A stretch of 64,000 nucleotides of DNA. Origin: Bacteroides sp. (GTDB taxonomy: Bacteria > Bacteroidota > Bacteroidia > Bacteroidales > Muribaculaceae). Shown here piece by piece: positions 16,144 to 25,395 of this stretch. The stretch covers positions 124,001 through 188,000 of the forward strand of contig JAAVCK010000026.1 of the NCBI GenBank assembly GCA_014802325.1, read 5' to 3'. The stretch's first letter is position 1, and every line of letters starts with the position of its first letter. Below the pieces are notes generated by a model. That model was not told where the DNA came from. It made no database searches and worked only from the letters and a program-made list of their open reading frames with translations. The position numbers and the translations under genes were made by a program.

Positions 16144-17547
16144 ATGAAAAAGATTTCCTTTCTCGTGTTATTCGTCACGTTGCTGACACTCGGTTTCAGC
16201 AGTTGCTCATCCATCACGGGTGAAGACGAGCTTACCGGATATATTCCGGGCGATGCGGCTATGGTGATGAAGCTTGACTGCAAGAAACTTTTTGAAGCCT
16301 CCGACGTGAAGGTTGACGGTGATAAGGTGGAGTTACCATCTTACATGAAAAAATGGTTTAATAATGATGAGGTAGAAACCCTGTCAAAGCTCAACAACAA
16401 GCTCGAACTCGACAAAGTGTTTATGGCGATCAACGGTGAGAAGGACGTCATAATACTTGTTCGCACCAATGATTTCGACGGCTTGTGCAAGATGCTTGAA
16501 GAAGACAATGATCCGGTTAAGAAATCGCAAGATGACTATACGGTTTATACCTCAGATAATTTCACGGTGGCTGTATATAAGCAGAAATACGTCTTCGTAA
16601 AGAATAGTGCATTGACGATAGCTGATTTCAAGACCCTTGTCGAGAAGATCAAGAAAAATCCCCTTTCGAAATATCCTGCACTTGCGCAGGCTGTATCGAC
16701 CGACGATGCCATCACTTTTGCAATGAATTATGAGCAATACATGGCTCTGCTACCTCAATTCGGTACAGGGGCAATCGTCCCGGCCTCAGATTACATCAAG
16801 GGCAAATTTATGGCAGGTAATATAAATTTTGTAGGTAATAAGGCGCTCTTTGACGGCGAACTTGGAAATATAGACGGTTCGCCCGTGAAACCCGTAGCAT
16901 CGATGGATGATATTAACATAGCGCTGCTCTCATATGTGCCAGAGGATTACAACATAGTATTCGCTGCCGGTAAAGTCACTATGACCGACAATGATTACTA
17001 TGACAATCTTGTCAAGTATTCTTTACCGCAGCTCCAGGGATTCGTCTCTATGATGCGTCCGTACTTAGAGTCAATCGACGGTTCTTCGATGATGGCGTTC
17101 CGCATCGATCCGGCATTAGCCACCTTAGGATTTAATCCCGAATATTTCGATGCGATACTGATGATTCACATGCCTATGGAGAAGATTCGCGAAGCGGTGA
17201 GCAATCTTATGACTGCAGCCGGCATGTACGGACTTCCTGCCGCTGAAATCAGCCGGGATATGTATGCTGTCACTTATGGAGGTATTACGATATATTTCGG
17301 TGCGTCCGACGGATATCTCGCCATATCTACACAGCCCGTTTCGGCTACTCACAGCCCGGAGTTTGCCAAGTATTTCGTCAACCGTAAGAGCGCGGCTGTA
17401 ATTGACGGAAGCTGCCTCAAAGGACTGCTCCCGTTCAGTCCCTTCGCAGTGATGCAGAGCGACGGCGCTACTGAATTTAAGGCAGAAGTGACACTTGAAG
17501 ATACTACCGATAAATTTATTCCTGCATTGATGCAACTTGCCAGATGA
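16144..17547 (+). CDS. DUF4836-like lipoprotein
   Basis: 467 residues. Lipoprotein signal peptide with cysteine at 21 (FSSC). The mature protein begins with an acidic linker and then TGYIPGDAAMVMKLDCKKLF, the IP(A/G)DA-type opening that I associate with DUF4836 family proteins. Two related alpha/beta halves are suggested (VFMAINGEKDVIILVRTND; ILMIHMPMEKIREAV). Its stop codon overlaps the ATG of an ABC ATPase, and an FtsX-type permease follows in the same way. This implies that the lipoprotein is a component or client of that transporter (inference). Function unknown. Confidence 0.72.
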   Translation: MKKISFLVLFVTLLTLGFSSCSSITGEDELTGYIPGDAAMVMKLDCKKLFEASDVKVDGDKVELPSYMKKWFNNDEVETLSKLNNKLELDKVFMAINGEKDVIILVRTNDFDGLCKMLEEDNDPVKKSQDDYTVYTSDNFTVAVYKQKYVFVKNSALTIADFKTLVEKIKKNPLSKYPALAQAVSTDDAITFAMNYEQYMALLPQFGTGAIVPASDYIKGKFMAGNINFVGNKALFDGELGNIDGSPVKPVASMDDINIALLSYVPEDYNIVFAAGKVTMTDNDYYDNLVKYSLPQLQGFVSMMRPYLESIDGSSMMAFRIDPALATLGFNPEYFDAILMIHMPMEKIREAVSNLMTAAGMYGLPAAEISRDMYAVTYGGITIYFGASDGYLAISTQPVSATHSPEFAKYFVNRKSAAVIDGSCLKGLLPFSPFAVMQSDGATEFKAEVTLEDTTDKFIPALMQLAR

Positions 17548-18206
17548 CGATAGAATCCATCTCGCTCCACAGAGTATTGCCATTTGTCTTTCACGGAAGC
17601 GAAAACGAGTCTTCCGTGAAAGACTCGTTAATATGGATGCGCGAAGTCACATTCACGCGCGGCCGCGATTATCTTATCGAGGCTACCAGCGGAGCCGGAA
17701 AGTCATCGCTGTGCTCGTTTATCTACGGATTGCGCAGCGACTATGACGGGCACATAATGATAGGAGAGCGCGATGCCCGCACACTTTCGCCTCACGACTG
17801 GAGCGAACTTCGTTGTAATTCGATAGCCTATCTGCCGCAGCAGCTTGCTCTGTTTCCCGAGCTTACGGTCATGGAAAACATTCATATCAAAAACCGTCTT
17901 ACCGGCTTTAAGAGCGTGAATGAAATCCGAGCCATGCTCGAATCGCTCGCTATCGACGGTAAGGCTGATGAACCGGTGGGTAGACTGTCGGTTGGCCAGC
18001 AGCAACGTGTGGCACTGATCCGTGCTCTGTGTCAGCCATTTTCGTTTATACTCCTTGACGAGCCGGTGTCGCACCTTGACGCTACCAATAACAAGGTTGC
18101 CGCCTCAATGGTCGTGGCGGAAGCTCGCAGGCAGGGCGCAGCTATAATCGCCACATCGGTGGGAAACCATATTGATATTGATGATTTTACAGTGATGAGA
18201 TTATGA
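17544..18206 (+). CDS. ABC transporter ATP-binding protein with atypical motifs
   Basis: 220 residues, LolD/MacB/FtsE-like in size. Walker A is EATSGAGKSS (46-55) with Ala47 where the first glycine is usual. The signature is LSVGQ (148-152) with Val instead of Gly. Walker B is FILLDE (168-173) with the D-loop SHLDA. The switch histidine region reads IIATSVGNH, placing Ser where His is usual. Q-loop YLPQQ is present. It should energise the FtsX-type permease encoded next (ATGA overlap). ATPase activity is plausible but may be reduced or regulatory. Confidence 0.88.
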   Translation: MTIESISLHRVLPFVFHGSENESSVKDSLIWMREVTFTRGRDYLIEATSGAGKSSLCSFIYGLRSDYDGHIMIGERDARTLSPHDWSELRCNSIAYLPQQLALFPELTVMENIHIKNRLTGFKSVNEIRAMLESLAIDGKADEPVGRLSVGQQQRVALIRALCQPFSFILLDEPVSHLDATNNKVAASMVVAEARRQGAAIIATSVGNHIDIDDFTVMRL

Positions 18207-19387
18207 AAGATGAAGTTTGGCGGTTGTTGAGGCGCAATATAAGCATGGCGCAGATAGCATGGTATGCCCTTGCCAATCTTGCCGGGGTGATGATAATAAT
18301 TACCGGTCTGCAACTGTATCGCGACGTTACTTCAGGCGATGGCAGCGATGATGATGTTCTTGCTACCGAGGATTTCATGATATTGTCGCCAAAGGTCGAC
18401 GGGTTAGGCTCGTTGATGGGCGCAAACAAAGTGTTTACAGCCGAAGATATAGCCGATCTGGAGGCTCAGCCTTGGGTGAAATCGATAGGGGAGTTCAAGT
18501 CGGCGGAATTCAGCGTGTCGGCGGGAATAAATTTCGGCGGCCGAGGCATGTCGACGCAGCTTTTTCTCGAATCGGTGCCCGACGAATTTATCGACGTCAA
18601 ACTGCGAGGATGGGATTTCAATCCGGGGTCGTCGAAAGAGGTGCCTATCGTAATCTCAAAGGATTATCTGGCGCTATATAATTTCGGATTCGCAGCGTCG
18701 CGCTCTCTTCCACGCATCAGCGAAGCTATGGTGGGTATGGTCCCTCTCGAACTTATGCTTTCGGGCAACGGGATGACGGTGTCTGTTCCCGGGCGAATAG
18801 TAGGATTCTCTCAGCGTCTCAATACCATTGCTGTCCCTGAGTCATTTATTGACTGGGCTAACCATACGTTTTCTTCGGCGGCAGATACCGAGCCGTCACG
18901 ACTGATAGTGCAGGTGGATAATCCCGGCAACCCGGCTATAGAGCGCTATCTTGACAACCACGGTTATGAAACGGCCGGCGGTAGCGAAGGTGTGGCACGC
19001 GCAAGCTACGTGATGGGTATTGTCACTTCGGTAGTGATCGGCATCGGGGTAGTGATCAGTATATTGTCGCTCGTTATCCTCCTGCTGAGTATATCGCTGC
19101 TCATGCAGAAAAACCGCGATAAGATAGCGTCGCTGATACTGCTTGGATACTCTCCTGCAAAAGTGGCCGGATACTATGTAAGAGTAGTGTGTGGTGTCAA
19201 TGCTGTGATTCTACTGTTGGCAGCCGCGGCTCTTCTGTGTGTACGTCATGCGTGGGAGCCTGCATTATCCGAGATGGGAATGAGATGCAGTTCGCCGGCC
19301 GGTGCATTGGCTACAGGTGCAGTCATTATGGTTGCTGTGACGCTGATAAATGTCGTCTATATCAGACGGGCTGTGTCACGCTGCTGA
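18203..19387 (+). CDS. FtsX/MacB-type ABC permease
   Basis: 394 residues. One membrane helix near the N-terminus (WYALANLAGVMIIITGLQLY), a periplasmic domain (about 40-270), then three helices at the C-terminus (VTSVVIGIGVVISILSLVIL; VNAVILLLAAAALLCV; ATGAVIMVAVTLINVVYI). This is the FtsX/MacB/LolC four-helix layout. Such permeases act by mechanotransmission on periplasmic partners. The upstream lipoprotein is the obvious candidate. Its last 12 bases overlap the convergent cation antiporter gene. Confidence 0.85.
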   Translation: MKDEVWRLLRRNISMAQIAWYALANLAGVMIIITGLQLYRDVTSGDGSDDDVLATEDFMILSPKVDGLGSLMGANKVFTAEDIADLEAQPWVKSIGEFKSAEFSVSAGINFGGRGMSTQLFLESVPDEFIDVKLRGWDFNPGSSKEVPIVISKDYLALYNFGFAASRSLPRISEAMVGMVPLELMLSGNGMTVSVPGRIVGFSQRLNTIAVPESFIDWANHTFSSAADTEPSRLIVQVDNPGNPAIERYLDNHGYETAGGSEGVARASYVMGIVTSVVIGIGVVISILSLVILLLSISLLMQKNRDKIASLILLGYSPAKVAGYYVRVVCGVNAVILLLAAAALLCVRHAWEPALSEMGMRCSSPAGALATGAVIMVAVTLINVVYIRRAVSRC

Positions 19388-20341
19388 GATAAGGTATACC
19401 GTATAGGCTACGTAGGCCAAAAACATCACTGCACCTTCAGTGCGTGTGAATGTCATCTTGCGTATTACCTTGCCGAATATCCAGAACAGCAGCGAGGCTC
19501 CGACGAGTACGAGGAGATCCACATTGGTGATTCCTCCGAGCGGGAGCGGGGAAATGACGGCAGAAGCTCCGAGCACGAAGAAAACATTGAAGATGCAACT
19601 GCCCACCACATTGCCTACAGCGAGTCCGGGCTGATTTTTTACGGCAGCTACTATAGAAGTGGCGAGCTCGGGGAGCGATGTGCCGAATGCCACGATGGTA
19701 AGACCTATGATGGCGTCAGATACATTGAGGCTGCGCGCTATGGCCGACGCACTGTCAACAAACAGCTGTCCGCCCCATATAAGCGCCCCCAGACCTCCTA
19801 CTATAGCTAAGGCAGCTACCCACGTTTTCATTGACTTAATTTCAGTGCTATCGTCGGCGCTTTCTTCTGATGACTTGGCAATGGAAAATGTGTATCGAAG
19901 AAATATGCAGAAAAACAGCAGCAGTATCAGTCCGCCGGATCGGGTGATGATGTTTTCGGAATCACCGTCGAGAAATACGCCGTTGCCGAGCACGAGTATC
20001 ACTAACGACGAAAGAATCACGAGCGGAATATCATTGACCAGTATGCCACGCTCTATTTTTATGGGTCGCACAAGTGCAGTCAGACCTATTATGACGAGAA
20101 TATTGAATATATTGCTGCCCACTACGTTGCCAATGGCTATGCCGGCATTATGATTGAAGGCCGACACGCACGATATCACAAGTTCGGGCGCAGATGTGCC
20201 AAACGCTACGATGGTGAGTCCGATCACCAGAGGTGAAATGCCGCTGCGTTGTGCTACGGCGGAAGCTCCGTCGGTAAGATAATTGGCACCGCCGAGTATC
20301 AGGGCGAGTCCGAATATGAGTATCAATATGTTCCAGATCAT
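19376..20341 (-). CDS. Calcium/sodium antiporter (CaCA family, YrbG-like)
   Basis: 321 residues with about 10 hydrophobic segments arranged as two inverted repeats. Each half carries the alpha-repeat signature: GLTIVAFGTSAPELVIS (41-57) and GLTIVAFGTSLPELATS in the second half. An acidic cytoplasmic loop (SSEESADDSTEI) separates them. It exchanges Ca2+ or other cations for Na+ or H+ across the inner membrane. The stop codon lies within the 3' end of the convergent FtsX-type gene. Confidence 0.93.
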   Translation of the reverse strand: MIWNILILIFGLALILGGANYLTDGASAVAQRSGISPLVIGLTIVAFGTSAPELVISCVSAFNHNAGIAIGNVVGSNIFNILVIIGLTALVRPIKIERGILVNDIPLVILSSLVILVLGNGVFLDGDSENIITRSGGLILLLFFCIFLRYTFSIAKSSEESADDSTEIKSMKTWVAALAIVGGLGALIWGGQLFVDSASAIARSLNVSDAIIGLTIVAFGTSLPELATSIVAAVKNQPGLAVGNVVGSCIFNVFFVLGASAVISPLPLGGITNVDLLVLVGASLLFWIFGKVIRKMTFTRTEGAVMFLAYVAYTVYLISAA

Positions 20342-20367
20342 AATTAATTTGTTTTTTTACTTCGGCG

Positions 20368-20375
20368 CAAAGGTA
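20368..20375 (-). promoter_or_regulatory. -7 box (TACCTTTG) for the CaCA antiporter gene
   Basis: TAnnTTTG on the minus strand, 26 bases before the start codon at 20341. Confidence 0.6.
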
Positions 20376-20402
20376 ATCAGAAAATATGATAATGACAAAA
20401 AA

Positions 20403-20439
20403 TCAGGCGATGGCATCGCTTACCGACGCCATCGCCTGA
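20403..20439 (-). terminator. Intrinsic terminator of the MFS carrier gene
   Basis: A perfect 12-bp stem (20403-20414 with 20428-20439) with a 13-base loop, followed on the minus strand by TTTTTT. It lies 22 bases past the carrier stop codon. Confidence 0.85.
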
Positions 20440-20461
20440 CCAATTAAAACATGCAAAAAGA

Positions 20462-22273
20462 TTATTTTTCGGAAGAAGTCTCTCGTATGAATCCCACGCA
20501 TGCCGCGCCGATGATGAGCGCCACACCGGCTATGATCATCATGATATACTGCGGGGCTACTTCGCCGGGGTTGCCGAAGAGCGAAAGTATGGGGCCGCCG
20601 AGCAATGCGCCTATGATCTGAGGTATACAGATCGAGCAGTTGAATAGGCCGAGATATGCACCAATATGGCCACCCTTAAGCGAGTTGGTGAGAATGGTGA
20701 ACGGCCATGCCAGCATTGCTGCCCAAGCGCAGCCTATGAGGACAAACGAGATAAAAAGCAGATATTGGTTGGTGAGCAGACCGGCCGAGATGAAACCGGC
20801 TGCACCGAGCAGAAGACTGAGAGCGTAAGAGAATTTGCGCGAGCGGAAGCGGGGGAGTACCACAGCCCAAAGCACCGATCCGATGGCCTGAACGGCGAAG
20901 AGTATGCCTACCCAGTTGCCGGCATCGTTGTACTGCGAGCTTTCGGTGTTGAGTTCCTCTACGTATACGGGTTCGGGGAGCGCTCCGGCAGGTATCTCAA
21001 TTTTTGATGTACCTTCTGTATAGAGCTCTCCTGTGTTGGGATCGTGAGTATAGATGTCGCAGAGCACTATGGGGGCGTTGCGGTTTTCCGACAGGCGGCT
21101 TATGAATGCGTAGGTAGTGATGGAGTCAAGGACGATGTTGTGGTTGATCATCAGCGACGCACCCTCGGTGTCGTAGTCGTGAAGGAAGTCGCGTACGGGC
21201 ATTCCGTTGTCGGTAGTGATCATGCCGTCGATGGCTAAAGTATCATTGGCCGCTCCGGGACGCACCACCTCTACCATATCGGCAGGATAGTAGTTGCCGT
21301 TGATGTCGGCTATTCCGGCCATGAGAAGTTTGCCTTCGCTTACCAGCAGGTTATTGTCGTCATCAAGGATGTATTTCGCCTGATATTCCTTGCCGTCGAT
21401 TTCTACGCCTTTTACTTTAGTAATGGAAGGAGTATCAAACGAATTGATGGCGATGGTACCGTTGGTGTAAGTCCACATGAAAAGGAAAGCGAACCAGCAG
21501 AAGAACTGCACGATGCCCACGGTCCAGAAGGTGGTGGGAGCGTTGGCAAGCAGTTTGAACAAATTGGTCTTTTCTTTGGGTGCGTCTTTCTCCACGGCTC
21601 CGCCGTTGTATTCGTTGTAGAGGTGGGGAGGCCACTCTTTGATTTTAGCGAGAGAATATACCACGCAGAGCAGCAGGATGGCAGCTCCGATGTAGAACGA
21701 ATATACTACCGTGGGAGGAATGACTCCGGCGGCCGCTGTGTTCTTGAATCCTATCCAAGTGAGAATAAACGGGAATACGTAGCCTACTATCGAGCCGGCA
21801 TTGCACAGGAAGCTCTGAATGGAATACGCCAGACCTTTCTGCTTTTCGTTGACCATATCACCCACGAGCATTTTGAACGGCTGCATGGCCATATTGATGG
21901 ATGTGTCGAGAAGCATCAGAGCTATGAGGCCTATGATGATGGCCGATGATACGGTGAGACCGAAGCTGCCGGCGTTGGGAAGCAGACACATCACTATGAT
22001 GGCTATGAGTGCGCCGAATATCAGATAGGGCAGACGGCGGCCGAAGCGGTTCCAGGTCTTATCGCTGGCAGTACCCACTATAGGTTGCACTATCAGACCC
22101 ATGAGCGGAGGGAGTATCCAGAAATAGCTGAGGTCGTGAGGGTCAGCGCCGAGTGTGGCGAAAATACGTGACACGTTGGCACTCTGGAGGGCATAGGCTA
22201 TCTGCACGCCGAAAAATCCGAAGCTGAGATTCCACAACTTCCAGAAGCCAAGATCGGGTTTGGTTTTTTGCAT
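20462..22273 (-). CDS. SLC45/GPH-like MFS sugar carrier with a large periplasmic insert
   Basis: 603 residues, longer than the usual 420-500. The N-terminal half has MFS signatures (GTASDKTWNRFGRRLPYLIFG, about 68-88) and a first helix with NLSFGFFGVQIAYALQ, typical of SLC45-like maltose/sucrose:H+ symporters. Between TM7 (VGIVQFFCWFAFLFMW) and TM8 (GNWVGILFAVQAIGSVLWAV) is an insert of about 160 residues (roughly 275-435) rich in Asp, Glu, Asn and beta-strand pattern. With normal MFS topology it faces the periplasm. Substrate is probably an oligosaccharide. No neighbouring sugar-degrading gene confirms it. Confidence 0.85.
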   Translation of the reverse strand: MQKTKPDLGFWKLWNLSFGFFGVQIAYALQSANVSRIFATLGADPHDLSYFWILPPLMGLIVQPIVGTASDKTWNRFGRRLPYLIFGALIAIIVMCLLPNAGSFGLTVSSAIIIGLIALMLLDTSINMAMQPFKMLVGDMVNEKQKGLAYSIQSFLCNAGSIVGYVFPFILTWIGFKNTAAAGVIPPTVVYSFYIGAAILLLCVVYSLAKIKEWPPHLYNEYNGGAVEKDAPKEKTNLFKLLANAPTTFWTVGIVQFFCWFAFLFMWTYTNGTIAINSFDTPSITKVKGVEIDGKEYQAKYILDDDNNLLVSEGKLLMAGIADINGNYYPADMVEVVRPGAANDTLAIDGMITTDNGMPVRDFLHDYDTEGASLMINHNIVLDSITTYAFISRLSENRNAPIVLCDIYTHDPNTGELYTEGTSKIEIPAGALPEPVYVEELNTESSQYNDAGNWVGILFAVQAIGSVLWAVVLPRFRSRKFSYALSLLLGAAGFISAGLLTNQYLLFISFVLIGCAWAAMLAWPFTILTNSLKGGHIGAYLGLFNCSICIPQIIGALLGGPILSLFGNPGEVAPQYIMMIIAGVALIIGAACVGFIRETSSEK

Positions 22274-22352
22274 GGCTGTAGTTGATGATTATATATGAGA
22301 AATCAAGTTATTTTTTCTTGGAAATACTGATGCCCGGAGTTACGACCGAGTG

Positions 22353-23201
22353 TCAGCGCTGAGGCACCATATCGTAGAGCATCTTAATCTCTTCGGGCCA
22401 ACGCTCCGGTTCAGGTGTCTCAAGAATGATGGGGATATTGTCGAGACGGTCATCTGCCATCAGCATCTCGAAGAAATGCATGCCCAGAGTGCCCTCACCT
22501 AACGGGGCATGGCGGTCGATATGAGAAAGCAGCGGGCGCATACTGTCGTTGAGATGCATGGCGCTGAGATATTTGCGACCTATGATGCTGTCAAAGTCCT
22601 CCCATGTCCGTCGGTAGCCTTCGGTAGTGGCAAGATCGTAGCCGGCCGAGTAGGCATGGCAGGTGTCGATACATACACCTACGCGCTCTTTATCTTCCAC
22701 TTTATCTATGATATGGGCTATTTGCTCAAACGAGTATCCGAGGTTGCTGCCCTGACCGGCGGTGTTTTCTATCACGGCCTTTACTCCGGCAGAAGCGTCA
22801 AGGGCTATATTGATCGACTCGGCTATACGGTCAAGACATGCGTCTACCTCCATCTGATTGAGATGACTGCCCGGATGGAAATTGAGCATCGTGAGGCCGA
22901 GTTGCATGCATCGCGCTATTTCATCAGCAAACGCTTCACGTGACTTTTCGAGCTTCTCGCTGTCGGGTGATCCGAGATTTATGAGATAACTGTCGTGGGG
23001 AAGTATGAACTCGGGAGCATAACCGAGAGTCACGCATAGTTCCTTAAACTTATCAGCTTCGGCGTCGGAGATGGGTTTTGACTTCCACCTCGATGGATTG
23101 CGGGTGAAAAGTGCGAATGCTTTGGCTCCGATTTCGGCTGCATTGACCGGTGCTGATGACACACCTTTGTCGGCCGACACATGTGCTCCGATGTGTTTCA
23201 T
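22353..23201 (-). CDS. nfo: Endonuclease IV (AP endonuclease)
   Basis: 282 residues, full length for the family. It starts [14 protein letters not shown], and zinc ligands are visible in [46 protein letters not shown] and [14 protein letters not shown], with the last Glu in IILETPEP. It cleaves DNA at abasic sites in base-excision repair. A TACATTTG -7 box lies at 23257-23264. Confidence 0.96.
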   Translation of the reverse strand: MKHIGAHVSADKGVSSAPVNAAEIGAKAFALFTRNPSRWKSKPISDAEADKFKELCVTLGYAPEFILPHDSYLINLGSPDSEKLEKSREAFADEIARCMQLGLTMLNFHPGSHLNQMEVDACLDRIAESINIALDASAGVKAVIENTAGQGSNLGYSFEQIAHIIDKVEDKERVGVCIDTCHAYSAGYDLATTEGYRRTWEDFDSIIGRKYLSAMHLNDSMRPLLSHIDRHAPLGEGTLGMHFFEMLMADDRLDNIPIILETPEPERWPEEIKMLYDMVPQR

Positions 23202-23256
23202 ATAATTGTGGAATGATAAGTATTCTTTTTTTACGCTATGAGTTGATATGATACCA

Positions 23257-23264
23257 CAAATGTA
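23257..23264 (-). promoter_or_regulatory. -7 box (TACATTTG) for nfo
   Basis: TAnnTTTG on the minus strand, 55 bases before the start codon. Confidence 0.5.
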
Positions 23265-23338
23265 ATGAATTTTCTTAAGTTTGAGAATAGATGGCGACCT
23301 GTTTTTTATGTATCATGACGTTAAAGATTGAAAAAAAG

Positions 23339-23373
23339 CGGGTCGTCCGGCCTTGAAGGCTTCGGGCGACCCG
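23339..23373 (-). terminator. Intrinsic terminator of the RNase G gene
   Basis: Stem CGGGTCG/CGACCCG (23339-23345 with 23367-23373) extended by GCCTT/AAGGC inside, followed on the minus strand by a run of seven T at 23331-23337. It sits 54 bases after the rng stop. Confidence 0.85.
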
Positions 23374-23427
23374 TGATGTGAGGATATCGGCTGACGGCAG
23401 GCGGTGGTGGGTGCCTGGTGTCAAAGG

Positions 23428-25050
23428 TCAGTCTTCCTTAGTTCTGGTCTTGGTCTTAGATGTGGATTTGGAGGCAGATGAGCTCATGTCTTTCTCCTCC
23501 TTCAGGTCTATTTCGTTTCGGTTGCTGTCGAGTACGCGGTATTGCAGATAAGCCAGCGACTGGTCAGGCAGGATGTTGAAATGAAATCCGTAGGTCATGC
23601 GCCATTTCAGGTAGGTGGATATAAGACCTTTTTTGAGATATGCGTCGACAAACGGGTGAACATACATCGTGAACCCCTTAATCTTAAGGTGGTTAGTGAG
23701 GTATTCGATTTTTTCGAGCAGAGTGTCGGTGAAAAGCAGCGAGGGCTGTACATGTCCCTTGCCGAAGCACGAAGGGCACTCCTCTGATGTCACGATATCG
23801 AGAGCCGGACGCACACGCTGGCGGGTGATCTGCATCAATCCGAATTTGCTGAGCGGCAGTATGTTGTGGCGAGCGCGGTCGTTAGCCATGATTTCGCGCA
23901 TGTGGTCATACAGTTTCTGGCGGTGCTCGGCTTTGTTCATGTCGATGAAGTCGATGACGATGATACCGCCCATATCGCGCAGTCGCAACTGGCGGGCTAT
24001 TTCGTCGGCGGCTCGCAGATTCACCTCAAGGGCATTGCTCTCCTGATCGGGTGCGGCTTTGGATCTATTGCCGGAGTTGACGTCGATCACGTGAAGAGCC
24101 TCGGTGTGCTCGATAATGATGTAGGCGCCTGAGCGGAACGATACCGTCTTGCCAAACGATGACTTGATCTGGCGCGTGATGCCGAAGTGATCGAAGATCG
24201 GGTGCTGGTCGGTATAGAGCTTTACTATATCGCGGCGCTCGGGAGCGATGAGGCTTACATACTTGACTATCTGGTCAAATATCTCCGGATCGTTGACGTG
24301 GATACTCTCGTAAGTGGGGCTGAATACATCGCGTAGCATACCCACTATACGGCTTTCTTCTTCAAACACGAGAGCCGGAGCCGTGGCTTTGCGGGCTTTG
24401 GCTATTGTCTGTTCCCAGCAGTTGAGCAGGGTCTTAAGCTCATTGTTGAGTTCGGCCACTCGCTTACCTTCAGCCGATGTGCGGATGATGACGCCGAAAT
24501 TCTTGGGCTTGATGCTTTCGATGAGCTGACGCAGACGCACTTTTTCTTCGGTGCTCTTGATCTTCTGAGAGATAGAGATTTTGTCGCCAAACGGTATCAG
24601 CACCATATAGCGACCTGTAAATGTGATTTCGGTGGTAAGGCGCGGACCTTTCGACGAAATCGGTTCCTTGACGATCTGTACAAGGAGTTCCTGCCCGGGC
24701 TGAAGAGCTTCGGTGATAGTGCCCTGCTTGTTGATATCAGGGAGGCGTTTCATACGCGACACTGACGGATGTGCGCTTTTGTCGCCGAGGGCTTCTTTCA
24801 GAAAAGCCGAGTAGGTGGAGAATTGAGAACCAAGATCCAGATAATGCAGGAAAGCGTCTTTCTCGTAGCCGACGTTGACGAATGCGGCATTCAGTCCCGG
24901 CATAAGTTTCTTCACTTTAGCCAGGTAGATGTCGCCTACGGCATAAGCGATGTTTCTCGACTCTTTCTGAAGCGATACGAGTCGGGAATCTTCGGTGAGG
25001 GCTATAGACACCTCGCCGGGCTGCACGTCTACAATTAATTCACTTTTCAT
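23428..25050 (-). CDS. rng: Ribonuclease G/E
   Basis: 540 residues. The order is N-terminal S1 domain (about 35-130, GDIYLAKVKKLMPGLNAAFVNVG), RNase H-like and DNase I-like catalytic core with the metal aspartates in VIDVNSG (Asp323) and IVIDFIDM (Asp367), and the zinc link CPSC (425-428). A short Ser/Thr/Lys tail ends the protein. It processes rRNA precursors and decays mRNA. It lacks the long RNase E scaffold tail. The leader at 25051-25232 contains a long inverted repeat, possibly a feedback site. Confidence 0.95.
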   Translation of the reverse strand: MKSELIVDVQPGEVSIALTEDSRLVSLQKESRNIAYAVGDIYLAKVKKLMPGLNAAFVNVGYEKDAFLHYLDLGSQFSTYSAFLKEALGDKSAHPSVSRMKRLPDINKQGTITEALQPGQELLVQIVKEPISSKGPRLTTEITFTGRYMVLIPFGDKISISQKIKSTEEKVRLRQLIESIKPKNFGVIIRTSAEGKRVAELNNELKTLLNCWEQTIAKARKATAPALVFEEESRIVGMLRDVFSPTYESIHVNDPEIFDQIVKYVSLIAPERRDIVKLYTDQHPIFDHFGITRQIKSSFGKTVSFRSGAYIIIEHTEALHVIDVNSGNRSKAAPDQESNALEVNLRAADEIARQLRLRDMGGIIVIDFIDMNKAEHRQKLYDHMREIMANDRARHNILPLSKFGLMQITRQRVRPALDIVTSEECPSCFGKGHVQPSLLFTDTLLEKIEYLTNHLKIKGFTMYVHPFVDAYLKKGLISTYLKWRMTYGFHFNILPDQSLAYLQYRVLDSNRNEIDLKEEKDMSSSASKSTSKTKTRTKED

Positions 25051-25111
25051 CTTGATAGGATTATCCGGACAGAGTGGGGGAATTGAAGTCCCCGGGAAGA
25101 ATACTTATTCA

Positions 25112-25196
25112 ACACAAAGAACAAACTACTTCAAGAAATCCATCGCACCGCTGATGCGGGGTTGACGACTGCTTGTGGGTGTTTGTTCTTTTGTGT
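25112..25196 (-). promoter_or_regulatory. Inverted repeat in the RNase G leader
   Basis: ACACAAAGAACAAAC at 25112-25126 pairs with GTTTGTTCTTTTGTGT at 25181-25196 (15 bp with one bulge), enclosing about 54 bases with smaller stems. It lies between the 29-codon basic-protein gene and rng. RNase E/G genes in other bacteria are controlled through leader structures, so a cleavage or feedback role is possible (inference); it could also be a weak terminator. Confidence 0.5.
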
Positions 25197-25232
25197 CGTA
25201 AGTTTTCTTGAGGCTGAGATCGGAAGCCGCTA

Positions 25233-25322
25233 TTATTTCTTCTTATGACGGTTCTTTCTCAGACGTTTTTTACGCTTGTGGGTAGCCATCTTGTGGCCTT
25301 TTCTTTTCTTTCCGCTGGGCAT
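25233..25322 (-). CDS. 29-aa strongly basic protein (AURKAIP1/COX24-like, probable ribosomal protein)
   Basis: The frame reads MPSGKKRKGHKMATHKRKK and ends RHKKK; 18 of 29 residues are Lys, Arg or His. From memory this matches the short Bacteroidetes proteins annotated as AURKAIP1/COX24 domain-containing, related to the mitochondrial small-subunit protein mS38. It sits between HU and rng on the same strand, a sensible place for a translation-linked gene. The alternative +strand reading gives no protein. Confidence 0.8.
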   Translation of the reverse strand: MPSGKKRKGHKMATHKRKKRLRKNRHKKK

Positions 25323-25395
25323 AGTGGTTAAGGATTAAAAAATGATTAACGGATATAATGATTTTGATTATGTATTTTTGTATGGTAGCGGGCTA

